This document shows, in pieces, positions 1 to 7,788 of a DNA stretch of 7,788 nucleotides (position 1 is its first letter; each line of letters opens with the position of its first letter). The stretch is from Burkholderiales bacterium (lineage in GTDB: Bacteria; Pseudomonadota; Gammaproteobacteria; Burkholderiales; Burkholderiaceae_C). The notes under the pieces were generated by a model. The model was not told the origin of the DNA. It ran no database searches and worked only from the letters and a program-made list of their open reading frames with translations. The DNA is taken from NCBI GenBank assembly GCA_005786815.1, contig SYDB01000202.1, positions 1-7,788 of the forward strand, given 5' to 3'. Position numbers and translations under genes: made by a program.

Positions 1-2810
1 CCCATCAAGGCCAAAGCCTGAGCAATGGGGGCTCCTTCATTCTTCAAGTTATCACTGCCCCAAAGCACCATGGCAATGGATTCAGGCAAGGGGTTGCCAT
101 CCGCACAATGGCGATCAATGAGCAATTGGGCTTGGACTCTGCCATCCCGAACCGCCATGGCACTTGGAATTCTGAAGGGATCAAAACCGTGGATATTGCG
201 ACCCGTAGGCAACACAGCCGGTGTGCGCAAAATATCACCGCCCGGTGCAGGTCGAATGTACTTAGCGTCCAAAGCGCGCAGTATGGCAGAGACTTCTGTG
301 TCAACGGCCAAGTGGGCCCGCGGTTCTACCAAGGCACGCAAGACCTCTAAGCTGGAGTGATTGCGGGGCAAGCCGGCTGCAGACAAAGCCAGCTCAGGAG
401 AATGTCCTTCGACCAAAGCCTCTACAGCTGCGCGCTCTACTTGCATGCCGTGGTTTGCTTCTGCCATGGCCATCAACATATCGACTTGCTGGGCTGCGCT
501 AGGTACGCGACCTGCTACATGCAAACCATAGGGAACCAGTGCGTACTCCAGTTCAAGAAGTTGCTCGGACAAGCGCATCACTTCTGTGTCGAGTTGCGCG
601 CCCATGGTGGCAAGGTCCCAAGCAGGTTCTGCAGGCACCAAATCAAGCACAACAGCTTGCCCTTGAATAACCGCTGCCAAAGCAACGCGCTCGCTATTGC
701 TCTGCTCCAAAGTGCGCCACCTTTCAATGGATGACTTCAACTCGCTCAAACCTTTGTACAGGCCCGCTTGCGTAATGGGTGGCGTTAAGTAGCTGATCAA
801 GGTTGCGCCTGAGCGACGTTTGGCAATCGCACCTTCAGAAGGGTTATTGGATGCGTACAAATAGAGATTGGGCAAGTCATCAATCAAACGATCGGGCCAG
901 CAAGTGCCGCTCATACCAGACTGTTTGCCAGGCATAAATTCCAGCGCACCATGCGTGCCAAAGTGGAGCACTGCGTGCGCTTTGAAATCTTCACGCAGAT
1001 AGCGATAAAAAGCTGAGAACGCGTGTGTCGGTGCCAAACCTTTTTCAAACAACAGGCGCATCGGGTCGCCTTCATAACCAAACGATGGTTGTACGCTGAC
1101 CAGCACATTGCCAAACTTCTTGCCCAATACAAAAATTGAACTGCCGTTACTCAACTGAGTGCCTGGTGCAGGACCCCACTGTGCTTCAATCTCTTTGAGC
1201 CAGCGCTCGCGCTTGACATGATCGTCTGCTGATATCAAGGCATGCACGTTGGCATCTGCCCCATATTGCGCGGCGTTTCCATGTAGCAAGCCATCTCTTA
1301 AATCATCCAAACTATCTGGCATGTCCACTTGGTAACCCTGCGCCTTCATGGCGATCAAGGTATGCCACAACGATTCAAAAACAGCCAAGAAAGCTGCGGT
1401 GCCAATATTGCCAGCGTTGGGTGGGAAATTGAACAACACAATCGCTACGTTGCGGTCTTTGCGTTCGCTGCGCTTCAAAGCCACCATCTTGCTGACACGT
1501 GCCGCCAACATAATGGCGCGCTCTGGGCAAGAGTGCATGTCTTGTGCGCTTGTGCTTTCACCAAAAGTACAGGCATGGTGACAGCCAGTGCATGTCACGC
1601 CGGCCGCACCTGGGCGTCCACCAAAAACCATGGGGCTGGTAGAACCATCAAGCTCCGGAATCGCCACCATGATGGTGCTTTCAACGGGCAACAAACCACG
1701 ATCAGAACCACCCCATTGGTCCAAGGTTTGAAATTCAACGGGGTGTGCTGCAACATAAGGCACATCCAGTTTTGCCAGAACCTCTTCCGCAGCTTTGGCG
1801 TCGTTGTATGCGGGGCCACCTACCAGTGAGAAACCGCTCAGCGACACCACGGCATCGACACAGACTTGGCCATTCTTCATGAAAAAAGTGTCGATGGCGG
1901 GACGAGAGTCCAAACCGGCAGCAAAAGCAGGTATGACGCGCAAACCTTTTGACTCAAGAGCTGCTATGACGCCGTCATAGTGACCTGCATTGCCGGATAA
2001 CAAATAAGAGCGCAACAACAAAATACCAACGGTGCCTTTTACCGCCATTCCATTCGGCGTAGGCAATGCACTGGCTTCTTCACTGAATTTCCCGGCCATC
2101 CGGGGGTGGTAGACGCCTACCTCAGGATAGTCAATGGGAGGCTGTACTTTGACACTACCACGCAGTGATTTACGCGGACCATCGGCACCACGGTCAATCA
2201 GGTGACGCACCATGTTCAATACATTGTCATCAGAGCCACCCAGCCAATATTGCAAAGTGATGAAGTACGAACGCACGTCTTGCGCTGTGCCAGGAATAAA
2301 GCGCAGTAACTGGGGGAGGCGGCGCAACATTTTCATTTGCGCGGCACCGCCTGTTGTCGGCTTCTTGTCTTTACCGCCACCGCCGCGTAATTTTTTCAGC
2401 AAGGCCATCGGGCCACTGGCAGGCTTACTCATATCAAACTGACCGAAACGGGTAAGTTGAGTGACTTCGGTAGCACTAGCCATGCAAACCATGGCGTCGC
2501 AGTGCATGCGCCGTGCGCGCAAATCATCCAAGATAGGAAGGAAATGGTCTTCCAAAAACAACATACCGCACAACACGATGTCGGCCGATGCAATATCGGC
2601 TTTGCATTTCGCAATCAAGGCATCGTTACCCGTGTACTCCGAGGCTGCATGCAGTGTCCAAGTCAGGCCTGGATAGTCGCGCTTTAACGCATCGTTAGAA
2701 CGATTGAAGGAACTGGCAAAGTGCGTGTCCATCGTCACCACCACCAAACGGATGGGGGTGGTGTCACGCGATGTAGGCTTATTGCTGAGAGAAGTAAGCT
2801 TTAGATTCAT
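1..2810 (-). CDS. bchH: Magnesium chelatase subunit H, BchH (partial; C-terminus beyond left edge)
   Basis: BchH is the large porphyrin-binding subunit of Mg-chelatase. With BchI and BchD it inserts Mg2+ into protoporphyrin IX, using ATP, in the first committed step of bacteriochlorophyll synthesis. The minus-strand frame is open without a stop from 2810 to the edge, giving 936 residues; the family usually has about 1,200-1,250, so roughly the last quarter is missing. Recognisable parts are the N-terminal [17 protein letters not shown] (about 19-35), the basic Gly-rich RGGGGKDKK (142-150), [15 protein letters not shown] just after it, [14 protein letters not shown] after residue 450, and the CobN/BchH hallmark [15 protein letters not shown] (about 615-629). 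A cysteine motif C407-x2-C410-x3-C414-x13-C428 resembles the one linked to an oxygen-sensitive iron-sulfur cluster in Rhodobacter capsulatus BchH. The chosen ATG lies 32 bases inside the end of bchB, behind a weak GGAAA site six bases upstream, so translation is probably coupled to bchB. CobN is the related alternative, but the bch neighbours exclude it. Confidence 0.96.
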   Translation of the reverse strand, partial: MNLKLTSLSNKPTSRDTTPIRLVVVTMDTHFASSFNRSNDALKRDYPGLTWTLHAASEYTGNDALIAKCKADIASADIVLCGMLFLEDHFLPILDDLRARRMHCDAMVCMASATEVTQLTRFGQFDMSKPASGPMALLKKLRGGGGKDKKPTTGGAAQMKMLRRLPQLLRFIPGTAQDVRSYFITLQYWLGGSDDNVLNMVRHLIDRGADGPRKSLRGSVKVQPPIDYPEVGVYHPRMAGKFSEEASALPTPNGMAVKGTVGILLLRSYLLSGNAGHYDGVIAALESKGLRVIPAFAAGLDSRPAIDTFFMKNGQVCVDAVVSLSGFSLVGGPAYNDAKAAEEVLAKLDVPYVAAHPVEFQTLDQWGGSDRGLLPVESTIMVAIPELDGSTSPMVFGGRPGAAGVTCTGCHHACTFGESTSAQDMHSCPERAIMLAARVSKMVALKRSERKDRNVAIVLFNFPPNAGNIGTAAFLAVFESLWHTLIAMKAQGYQVDMPDSLDDLRDGLLHGNAAQYGADANVHALISADDHVKRERWLKEIEAQWGPAPGTQLSNGSSIFVLGKKFGNVLVSVQPSFGYEGDPMRLLFEKGLAPTHAFSAFYRYLREDFKAHAVLHFGTHGALEFMPGKQSGMSGTCWPDRLIDDLPNLYLYASNNPSEGAIAKRRSGATLISYLTPPITQAGLYKGLSELKSSIERWRTLEQSNSERVALAAVIQGQAVVLDLVPAEPAWDLATMGAQLDTEVMRLSEQLLELEYALVPYGLHVAGRVPSAAQQVDMLMAMAEANHGMQVERAAVEALVEGHSPELALSAAGLPRNHSSLEVLRALVEPRAHLAVDTEVSAILRALDAKYIRPAPGGDILRTPAVLPTGRNIHGFDPFRIPSAMAVRDGRVQAQLLIDRHCADGNPLPESIAMVLWGSDNLKNEGAPIAQALALM

Positions 2811-4365
2811 ACAGTGTTTCCGTAGTGATTACCGAGATGCCCCGCTCCATGGCGAAACGTTCGGTATTTCTCTTGGCTTTCCCTCGCACGAAAAATGGTA
2901 TTTTTTTCAGTTCTTTTTCTGCACCAGCATCCCAACCCGAAACGGTGATGGTTTCTGCCGTAGCAACATCCGTTGACTCTCCTGTGTCACTAGGCTGCGT
3001 TGCTTTTGTATTGCCGTGATTACTTTGCGCGTGACCGTTTCCGCCCAAATGCGATGGCGCTGCATCCTCATGAAACTCTGAGTCGCCCCTGAACATTCCA
3101 ATCAAATGTTCTTCAAGGCCCATCATGAGCGGATGCACCCAAGAGTCAAACAAGACATTGGCACCTTCAAATCCCATTTGGGGTGAATACCTGGCTGGAA
3201 AATCTTGCACATGCACTGGCGCAGAGATCACCGCACACGGCACGCCCAAACGCTTGGCAATATGGCGTTCCATTTGTGTCCCAAGCACGAGTTCAGGGTT
3301 CAACTCGGCAATGTGTGCTTCTATTTCTAAATAGTCATCACTGATCAAGGCCTCAACCCCGTATAGGCTTGCAGCCTCTCTTACCTCGCGGGCAAATTCG
3401 CGGCTGTATGTGCCAATACCGACGACCGTGAAGCCCATCTCTTGCGCAGCTACGCGTGCAGCAGCGACGGCGTGTGTGGCATCTCCAAATACAAAGACGC
3501 GTTTGCCCGTTAGGTAGGTGGAGTCCACCGATTTGGCATACCAAGCGGCACGAGAAACGGCTTTTTCAAGCGCCGCTTTGGGATCAATCCCCGCCAATTG
3601 CGCCACCTCTTGAATAAAAGCGCGTGTGCCTGAATTTCCAATAGGAATAGTTTTGGTATGTGGTTGTTTGAAATTACGCTGCAACCACTGCGCACTCAAA
3701 TTGGCAATTTCAGGGTAGAGCACCACATTAAAGTCTGCATCGGCCAATTTAGCGATATCAGCAACCGTAGCCGTGAGCGGGGCCACCACATTGATTTCGA
3801 TACCTATGTCGGTCAGCAGTTTACGAATTTCAGTCAAGTCATCGCGATGTCTAAAACCCAATGCGGTGGGTCCTAATATGTTGCAGCGGGGCTTAGTAGA
3901 TGCAGACGCTGTAACTGCGTCTTTAGGCAACGCCAAATTACGCACCAATTGGTAAAAAGTCTCAGAAGCACCCCAGTTTTCTTTGCGCTGATAGGAAGGT
4001 AATTCCAGCGCAACGACAGGGACTGGTAAGTTGAGTGCTTTGCATAAACCACCAGGATCGTCTTGAATAAGCTCAGCGGTACAAGACGAACCTACCAACA
4101 TAGCTTTAGGCGAGAAACGTTCAAAGGCTTCTCGTGCAGCAGTTTTGAAAAGCTCGGCCGTATCGCCACCCAGATCACGTGCTTGGAAAGTGGTGTAGGT
4201 CACAGGCGGACGCTTTTGTAAACGCTCGATCATGGTGAATAACAAATCGGCGTAGGGATCACCCTGGGGTGCATGCAAGACGTAGTGCACATCTTCCATA
4301 GCCGTAGCCACACGCATCGCGCCCACATGGGGCGGTCCTTCGTATGTCCAGAGTGTGAGTTGCAT
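2779..4365 (-). CDS. bchB: Dark-operative protochlorophyllide reductase subunit B, BchB
   Basis: BchB pairs with BchN to form the nitrogenase-MoFe-like catalytic heterotetramer of DPOR. This reduces the C17=C18 bond of protochlorophyllide with electrons from BchL. The protein has 528 residues and starts [18 protein letters not shown], the usual family N-terminus. Asp36 (HAPQGD) matches the unusual aspartate ligand of the NB [4Fe-4S] cluster known from R. capsulatus. Asp281 ([11 protein letters not shown]) and His385 ([20 protein letters not shown]) sit seven residues beyond that enzyme's active-site Asp274 and His378, consistent with a short insertion near 151-157. A hydrophilic Gly/His/Asn/Thr-rich linker (about 428-470) leads to the C-terminal PCP_red domain ([20 protein letters not shown], 478-497). 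The frame extends upstream to an ATG at 4437, but M25 of that frame (4365) is the start: it begins the conserved sequence and has an AAAGGA site nine bases upstream. It follows bchN by 13 bases and overlaps bchH by 32. Confidence 0.97.
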   Translation of the reverse strand: MQLTLWTYEGPPHVGAMRVATAMEDVHYVLHAPQGDPYADLLFTMIERLQKRPPVTYTTFQARDLGGDTAELFKTAAREAFERFSPKAMLVGSSCTAELIQDDPGGLCKALNLPVPVVALELPSYQRKENWGASETFYQLVRNLALPKDAVTASASTKPRCNILGPTALGFRHRDDLTEIRKLLTDIGIEINVVAPLTATVADIAKLADADFNVVLYPEIANLSAQWLQRNFKQPHTKTIPIGNSGTRAFIQEVAQLAGIDPKAALEKAVSRAAWYAKSVDSTYLTGKRVFVFGDATHAVAAARVAAQEMGFTVVGIGTYSREFAREVREAASLYGVEALISDDYLEIEAHIAELNPELVLGTQMERHIAKRLGVPCAVISAPVHVQDFPARYSPQMGFEGANVLFDSWVHPLMMGLEEHLIGMFRGDSEFHEDAAPSHLGGNGHAQSNHGNTKATQPSDTGESTDVATAETITVSGWDAGAEKELKKIPFFVRGKAKRNTERFAMERGISVITTETLYESKAYFSQQ

Positions 4366-4374
4366 GTTGGTAAG

Positions 4375-4378
4375 TCCT

Positions 4379-4380
<2 letters not shown>
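4375..4380 (-). promoter_or_regulatory. Ribosome binding site of bchB
   Basis: Reading leftward, AAAGGA is followed by nine bases and the ATG at 4365. It overlaps the bchN stop codon (4381-4379), so ribosomes finishing bchN would lie on it. It decides the bchB start in favour of 4365 over the upstream in-frame ATG at 4437, which falls inside bchN. Confidence 0.7.
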
Positions 4381-6168
<1,788 letters not shown>

Positions 6169-6176
6169 GACCTACT

Positions 6177-6191
6177 TTCATTACAAATGAA
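6177..6191. repeat. Short inverted repeat before bchF
   Basis: TTCATT and AATGAA are perfect six-base arms around the three-base loop aca. If the proposed bchF promoter is right, the repeat would sit at the very 5' end of the bchF transcript, a few bases ahead of its ribosome binding site, where a weak hairpin could affect stability or initiation. It is A+T-rich and short, so chance occurrence is quite possible. Confidence 0.3.
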
Positions 6192-6199
6192 CTGAGGCA

Positions 6200-6228
6200 A
6201 CTTTAAAGTTTAAATATAAGACTGTCAA
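6200..6228 (-). promoter_or_regulatory. Candidate sigma70-type promoter for the bchFNBH operon
   Basis: On the minus strand, TTGACA (6228-6223, a perfect -35 consensus) is followed by a 17-base spacer and TAAAGT (6205-6200, four of six matches to TATAAT). The -10 lies inside the perfect ten-base palindrome ACTTTAAAGT (6200-6209). Predicted transcription would start near 6193, giving a leader of about 25 bases before the bchF ATG. The -35 is the left half of the first TGT-N12-ACA operator, so a bound repressor would block polymerase directly. This is a prediction from pattern only. Confidence 0.5.
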
Positions 6229-6240
6229 CATAAATTGACA
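6223..6240. promoter_or_regulatory. Putative PpsR/CrtJ operator 1 (perfect inverted repeat)
   Basis: TGTCAACATAAATTGACA fits TGT-N12-ACA, the established recognition pattern of PpsR/CrtJ, which represses bch, crt and puc genes under oxic or high-light conditions in purple bacteria. The symmetry extends beyond the core to TGTCAA-N6-TTGACA. Each arm is also a TTGACA -35 hexamer, one facing each operon. It lies seven bases from operator 2, close to the spacing of classic tandem CrtJ sites, where binding is cooperative. Confidence 0.75.
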
Positions 6241-6247
6241 ATAAACG

Positions 6248-6265
6248 TGTTAACTAGGGATTACA
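6248..6265. promoter_or_regulatory. Putative PpsR/CrtJ operator 2
   Basis: TGTTAACTAGGGATTACA fits TGT-N12-ACA, with weaker symmetry in the inner bases (TGTTAA against TGTAAT on the other strand). Its centre is 25 bases from that of operator 1. It lies between the bchF promoter candidate and puhB, where it could help bridge repression in both directions. Confidence 0.65.
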
Positions 6266-6278
6266 CTTAATACGAATC

Positions 6279-6296
6279 TGTCTAAGTTACGTGACA
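6279..6296. promoter_or_regulatory. Putative PpsR/CrtJ operator 3
   Basis: TGTCTAAGTTACGTGACA fits TGT-N12-ACA with outer TGTC/GACA symmetry. Its centre is 31 bases from that of operator 2, and it ends 32 bases before the puhB start. Operators 2 and 3 are both followed by CTTAAT, so their right halves form a nine-base direct repeat (ACACTTAAT). Its closeness to puhB suggests that it acts mainly on the rightward operon. Confidence 0.65.
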
Positions 6297-6317
6297 CTTA
6301 ATTCATGAACAGCTGAT

Positions 6318-6322
6318 GAGGA
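6318..6322 (+). promoter_or_regulatory. Ribosome binding site of puhB
   Basis: GAGGA followed by a six-base spacer (ataaaa) and ATG is a strong Shine-Dalgarno site. It is the best in the window and supports 6329 as the puhB start. Confidence 0.75.
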
Positions 6323-6328
6323 ATAAAA

Positions 6329-7000
6329 ATGCCTATTGAAAACCTTGGCCATGAACACGAGTTTGAACCTCAGTTTGGGTTGCCTGAAAGATTGCCGCAG
6401 GATGAATTCATCGTTTGGCAAGGCTCGCCCGATGTGGGCGCTCTGGCCGCTTCTGCCTTTCACATCAAAAAGCTGGTGGTTTATTTCATCTTACTAATTG
6501 TTGCCTGCGCTTGGCCAGCGCTTGAGGCGCAGGCAGATGCCATGGCTGTGCTGCAGGCGATCAAATGGATCGCTCCACTATCTTTATTAGGCCTTGCCTC
6601 AGTTTGGCTGTTGGCTTATATGACTTCACGCACCACCGTCTATACCTTAACTAACAAACGTGTGGTGATGCGCTTAGGCATAGTGCTCACCGTAACCTTT
6701 AACTTGCCGTTAAAGCAAATCGCCTCTTCGGATGTTCGCTTGTTGGAGTCCGGCTTCGGAGATATCACTTTGGTCCTGCAGGGCTCAGACCGCATTGGAT
6801 GGGTTCACTTGTGGCCCAGTGTGCGGCCTTGGAGAATCAGCAAGCCAGAACCCACCCTGCGAGCGATATCCGATGTGCAAGAGGTGGCTGTGAAGTTGCG
6901 TGATGCTTGGACGCAAGCCACAGGCATGGCCGCAAATGCAACGCCCTCCGAGCAAAGCGTCAACACTCAGGCCAATAACTTGCAAGTGAGCTTGACATGA
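6329..7000 (+). CDS. puhB: Photosynthetic complex assembly protein PuhB
   Basis: PuhB is a membrane protein that assists assembly of the reaction centre (in Rhodobacter it is needed for normal reaction-centre levels) and acts alongside the H subunit PuhA. The product has 223 residues, close to the usual 210-220. It opens with the family signature HEHEFEPQFGLPERLP (8-23) and WQGSPD (30-35). Hydrophobic segments lie at about 48-66 and 79-98, with a weaker third at about 113-126. Residues about 99-160 (TTVYTLTNKRVVMRLGI onward) look like a bacterial PH-like domain, followed by HLWPSVRPWRISKPEPTLRA (160-179), typical of PuhB. The polar C-terminal tail, rich in Asn, Gln, Ser and Thr, is variable. 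The gene overlaps puhC by four bases (ATGA). In many purple bacteria puhA lies directly upstream; here that place is taken by the divergent control region. Confidence 0.93.
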   Translation: MPIENLGHEHEFEPQFGLPERLPQDEFIVWQGSPDVGALAASAFHIKKLVVYFILLIVACAWPALEAQADAMAVLQAIKWIAPLSLLGLASVWLLAYMTSRTTVYTLTNKRVVMRLGIVLTVTFNLPLKQIASSDVRLLESGFGDITLVLQGSDRIGWVHLWPSVRPWRISKPEPTLRAISDVQEVAVKLRDAWTQATGMAANATPSEQSVNTQANNLQVSLT

Positions 7001-7467
7001 GCCAAGCACATGCATCCACTTTGACAAGAAAAGCGGCGCCTGATCATTTTCCGCAGTGGGTTTTGTATTGCGCCGCTGCAATTTTGGCGTTCTCTCTTAT
7101 TTCTGTGGGGCTAATTCGCGTGACGGGCAATGGTCCAGACCAAAAGGCAGCAGCTGCAGCCTTGCAACGCTCCCTTGTTTTTCAGGATCAAAAAGATGGC
7201 GGTGTCCGTGTGGAAGATGGCGTCACGGGCGAAACCTTGACGGTGTTACACGGAGAGCAAGGCTTTGTGCGAGGTGCTCTTCGAGCTTTGTCACGCGAAA
7301 GATATTCCCGCGGCATTGGGTCGTCTGCGCCTTTTGATTTGATCGCACGCGTCGATGGACGCGTCACGTTGTTTGATCCGAGTACTGGGCAACGGGTGGA
7401 CCTAGAGTCCTTTGGCCCAACCAATACTGCTGAATTCACACGCTTCCTTGCAATACGACCTGAATAA
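6997..7467 (+). CDS. puhC: Photosynthetic complex assembly protein PuhC
   Basis: PuhC is a small membrane-anchored assembly factor required in Rhodobacter for efficient formation of the reaction centre-LH1 core complex. The 156-residue protein has a short cytoplasmic N-terminus, one transmembrane segment (about 21-41, WVLYCAAAILAFSLISVGLI) and a soluble domain that probably lies in the periplasm. The soluble part carries the family signatures GFVRGALRALSRERYSRGIG (89-108), APFDLIARVDGRVTLFDPST (111-130) and FGPTNTAEF (139-147). Its ATG overlaps the puhB stop as ATGA, so it is translationally coupled. It is followed after 40 bases by acsF. The puhE gene that some relatives carry in this neighbourhood is not between them. 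Confidence 0.92.
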   Translation: MSQAHASTLTRKAAPDHFPQWVLYCAAAILAFSLISVGLIRVTGNGPDQKAAAAALQRSLVFQDQKDGGVRVEDGVTGETLTVLHGEQGFVRGALRALSRERYSRGIGSSAPFDLIARVDGRVTLFDPSTGQRVDLESFGPTNTAEFTRFLAIRPE

Positions 7468-7494
7468 AGCAGCAGTGTCATTTTTTTAAAAACC

Positions 7495-7498
7495 GGAG
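7495..7498 (+). promoter_or_regulatory. Ribosome binding site of acsF
   Basis: GGAG lies nine bases ahead of the ATG at 7508, in the 40-base puhC-acsF gap. It supports this start. The T-run at 7480-7487 in the same gap has no GC-rich hairpin before it, so acsF is probably co-transcribed with puhBC. Confidence 0.65.
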
Positions 7499-7507
7499 TA
7501 ACGTTTT

Positions 7508-7788
7508 ATGCAAACCTATTCAGCCATTGATACCGCTGCAAAAGCATCTGAAAAAGCTGTGGAAAGCACCATGCTCAGTCCGCGTTTTTACACCACTGAT
7601 TTTGCTGCCATGGATCGACTCGATGTCTCCCCTATGCGCGCCGAGTGGGACAAGATGATGGCCGAATACGAAGGGGATAACAACCATGACCATTTCCAGC
7701 GTGACGAACAATTTGCGAAAGAAGTAGCAGAACGTTTCTCGCAGGTCAGCCCAGAAATGCGTCAAGAGTTTTTAGATTTTTTAATCTC
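7508..7788 (+). CDS. acsF: Aerobic Mg-protoporphyrin IX monomethyl ester oxidative cyclase, AcsF (partial; C-terminus beyond right edge)
   Basis: AcsF is the di-iron, oxygen-dependent cyclase that forms the isocyclic E ring, converting Mg-protoporphyrin IX monomethyl ester to (divinyl) protochlorophyllide. Only the first 93 residues are present, of about 350-360 expected. They carry the family N-terminal block [20 protein letters not shown] (about 20-39), [20 protein letters not shown] (about 44-63) and [19 protein letters not shown] (about 74-92). From memory these closely resemble the Rubrivivax gelatinosus protein. The iron-binding Glu/His residues lie beyond the window, so catalytic integrity cannot be judged. 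The start follows a GGAG site. Its presence shows that the organism can make bacteriochlorophyll in oxygen. Whether it also has the anaerobic cyclase BchE cannot be seen here. Confidence 0.95.
   Translation, partial: MQTYSAIDTAAKASEKAVESTMLSPRFYTTDFAAMDRLDVSPMRAEWDKMMAEYEGDNNHDHFQRDEQFAKEVAERFSQVSPEMRQEFLDFLI

Larger units (their letters stand above)
6169..6328. promoter_or_regulatory. Divergent control region between bchF and puhB
   Basis: This 160-base A+T-rich stretch has no open frame of note and separates the two divergent operons. It contains three tandem TGT-N12-ACA operators (6223-6240, 6248-6265, 6279-6296), a candidate bchF promoter, a short inverted repeat next to bchF (TTCATT-aca-AATGAA, 6177-6191), a nine-base direct repeat ACACTTAAT (6263-6271 and 6294-6302), and the puhB ribosome binding site. 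Both operons must be driven from here unless a distant promoter reads through, because each has its first gene at the edge of this region. I do not see a convincing -35/-10 pair for puhB. A non-sigma70-consensus, activator-dependent promoter is possible. Confidence 0.85.

Noticed and set aside
357..734. Plus-strand open frame of 125 codons
   Set aside because: It is antisense to bchH, which is open through the same region with conserved sequence. No independent support.
1329..1829. Plus-strand open frame of 166 codons
   Set aside because: It is antisense to the conserved middle of bchH, has no ribosome site or recognisable motif, and its residue make-up (many Cys, His, Gln and Asn) is typical of a shadow frame.
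6241..6328. A sigma70 -10 box for puhB downstream of TTGACA at 6235-6240
   Set aside because: Bases 16-19 positions downstream of the hexamer do not resemble TATAAT, and other candidate pairs match three or fewer -10 positions, so no plus-strand promoter is called.
7476..7495. Possible terminator between puhC and acsF (T-run followed by A-run)
   Set aside because: The T-run is not preceded by a GC-rich stem, and the TTTAAA symmetry is too A+T-rich and short to terminate. acsF has its own ribosome site and probably continues the operon.

Overview
This window is a piece of a photosynthesis gene cluster from a purple (anoxygenic phototrophic) bacterium. The AcsF N-terminus, the bchF-bchN-bchB-bchH order and the roughly 50-55% G+C (estimated by eye) fit best with a freshwater betaproteobacterium of the Burkholderiales, in the Rubrivivax / Rhodoferax / Limnohabitans sphere. 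The genus is an inference from remembered family sequences, not from a search.

Layout. Seven protein genes fill almost the whole window in two divergent blocks. Leftward (minus strand) from about 6.17 kb: bchF (3-vinyl bacteriochlorophyllide hydratase), bchN and bchB (the two catalytic subunits of dark-operative protochlorophyllide reductase, DPOR) and bchH (large subunit of magnesium chelatase, cut by the left edge after 936 residues). These genes overlap or lie within 13 bases of each other, so they form one operon. Rightward (plus strand) from about 6.33 kb: puhB and puhC (photosynthetic complex assembly factors, overlapping as ATGA), then acsF (oxygen-dependent Mg-protoporphyrin monomethyl ester cyclase), cut by the right edge after 93 codons.

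The only sizeable non-coding stretch is the 160-base divergent control region (6169-6328). It is A+T-rich and holds three tandem copies of TGT-N12-ACA, the recognition pattern of the redox/light-responsive repressor PpsR (CrtJ). The first copy is a perfect inverted repeat that also contains a TTGACA -35-like hexamer on each strand, so one operator array could control both blocks.

How the genes work together. BchH inserts Mg into protoporphyrin IX. After methylation by BchM (not in the window), AcsF closes the E ring. BchN-BchB, with BchL (not in the window), reduces ring D of protochlorophyllide. BchF later hydrates the C3 vinyl group on the way to bacteriochlorophyll a. PuhB and PuhC help assemble the reaction centre and light-harvesting complexes that take up the pigment. 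The genes are well-known families. The points of most interest are the triple operator array, the split arrangement that places puhBC-acsF divergent from bchFNBH without puhA beside puhB, and a four-cysteine motif in BchH. I found no RNA genes, mobile elements, CRISPR arrays or convincing terminators, and I see no wholly undescribed system.
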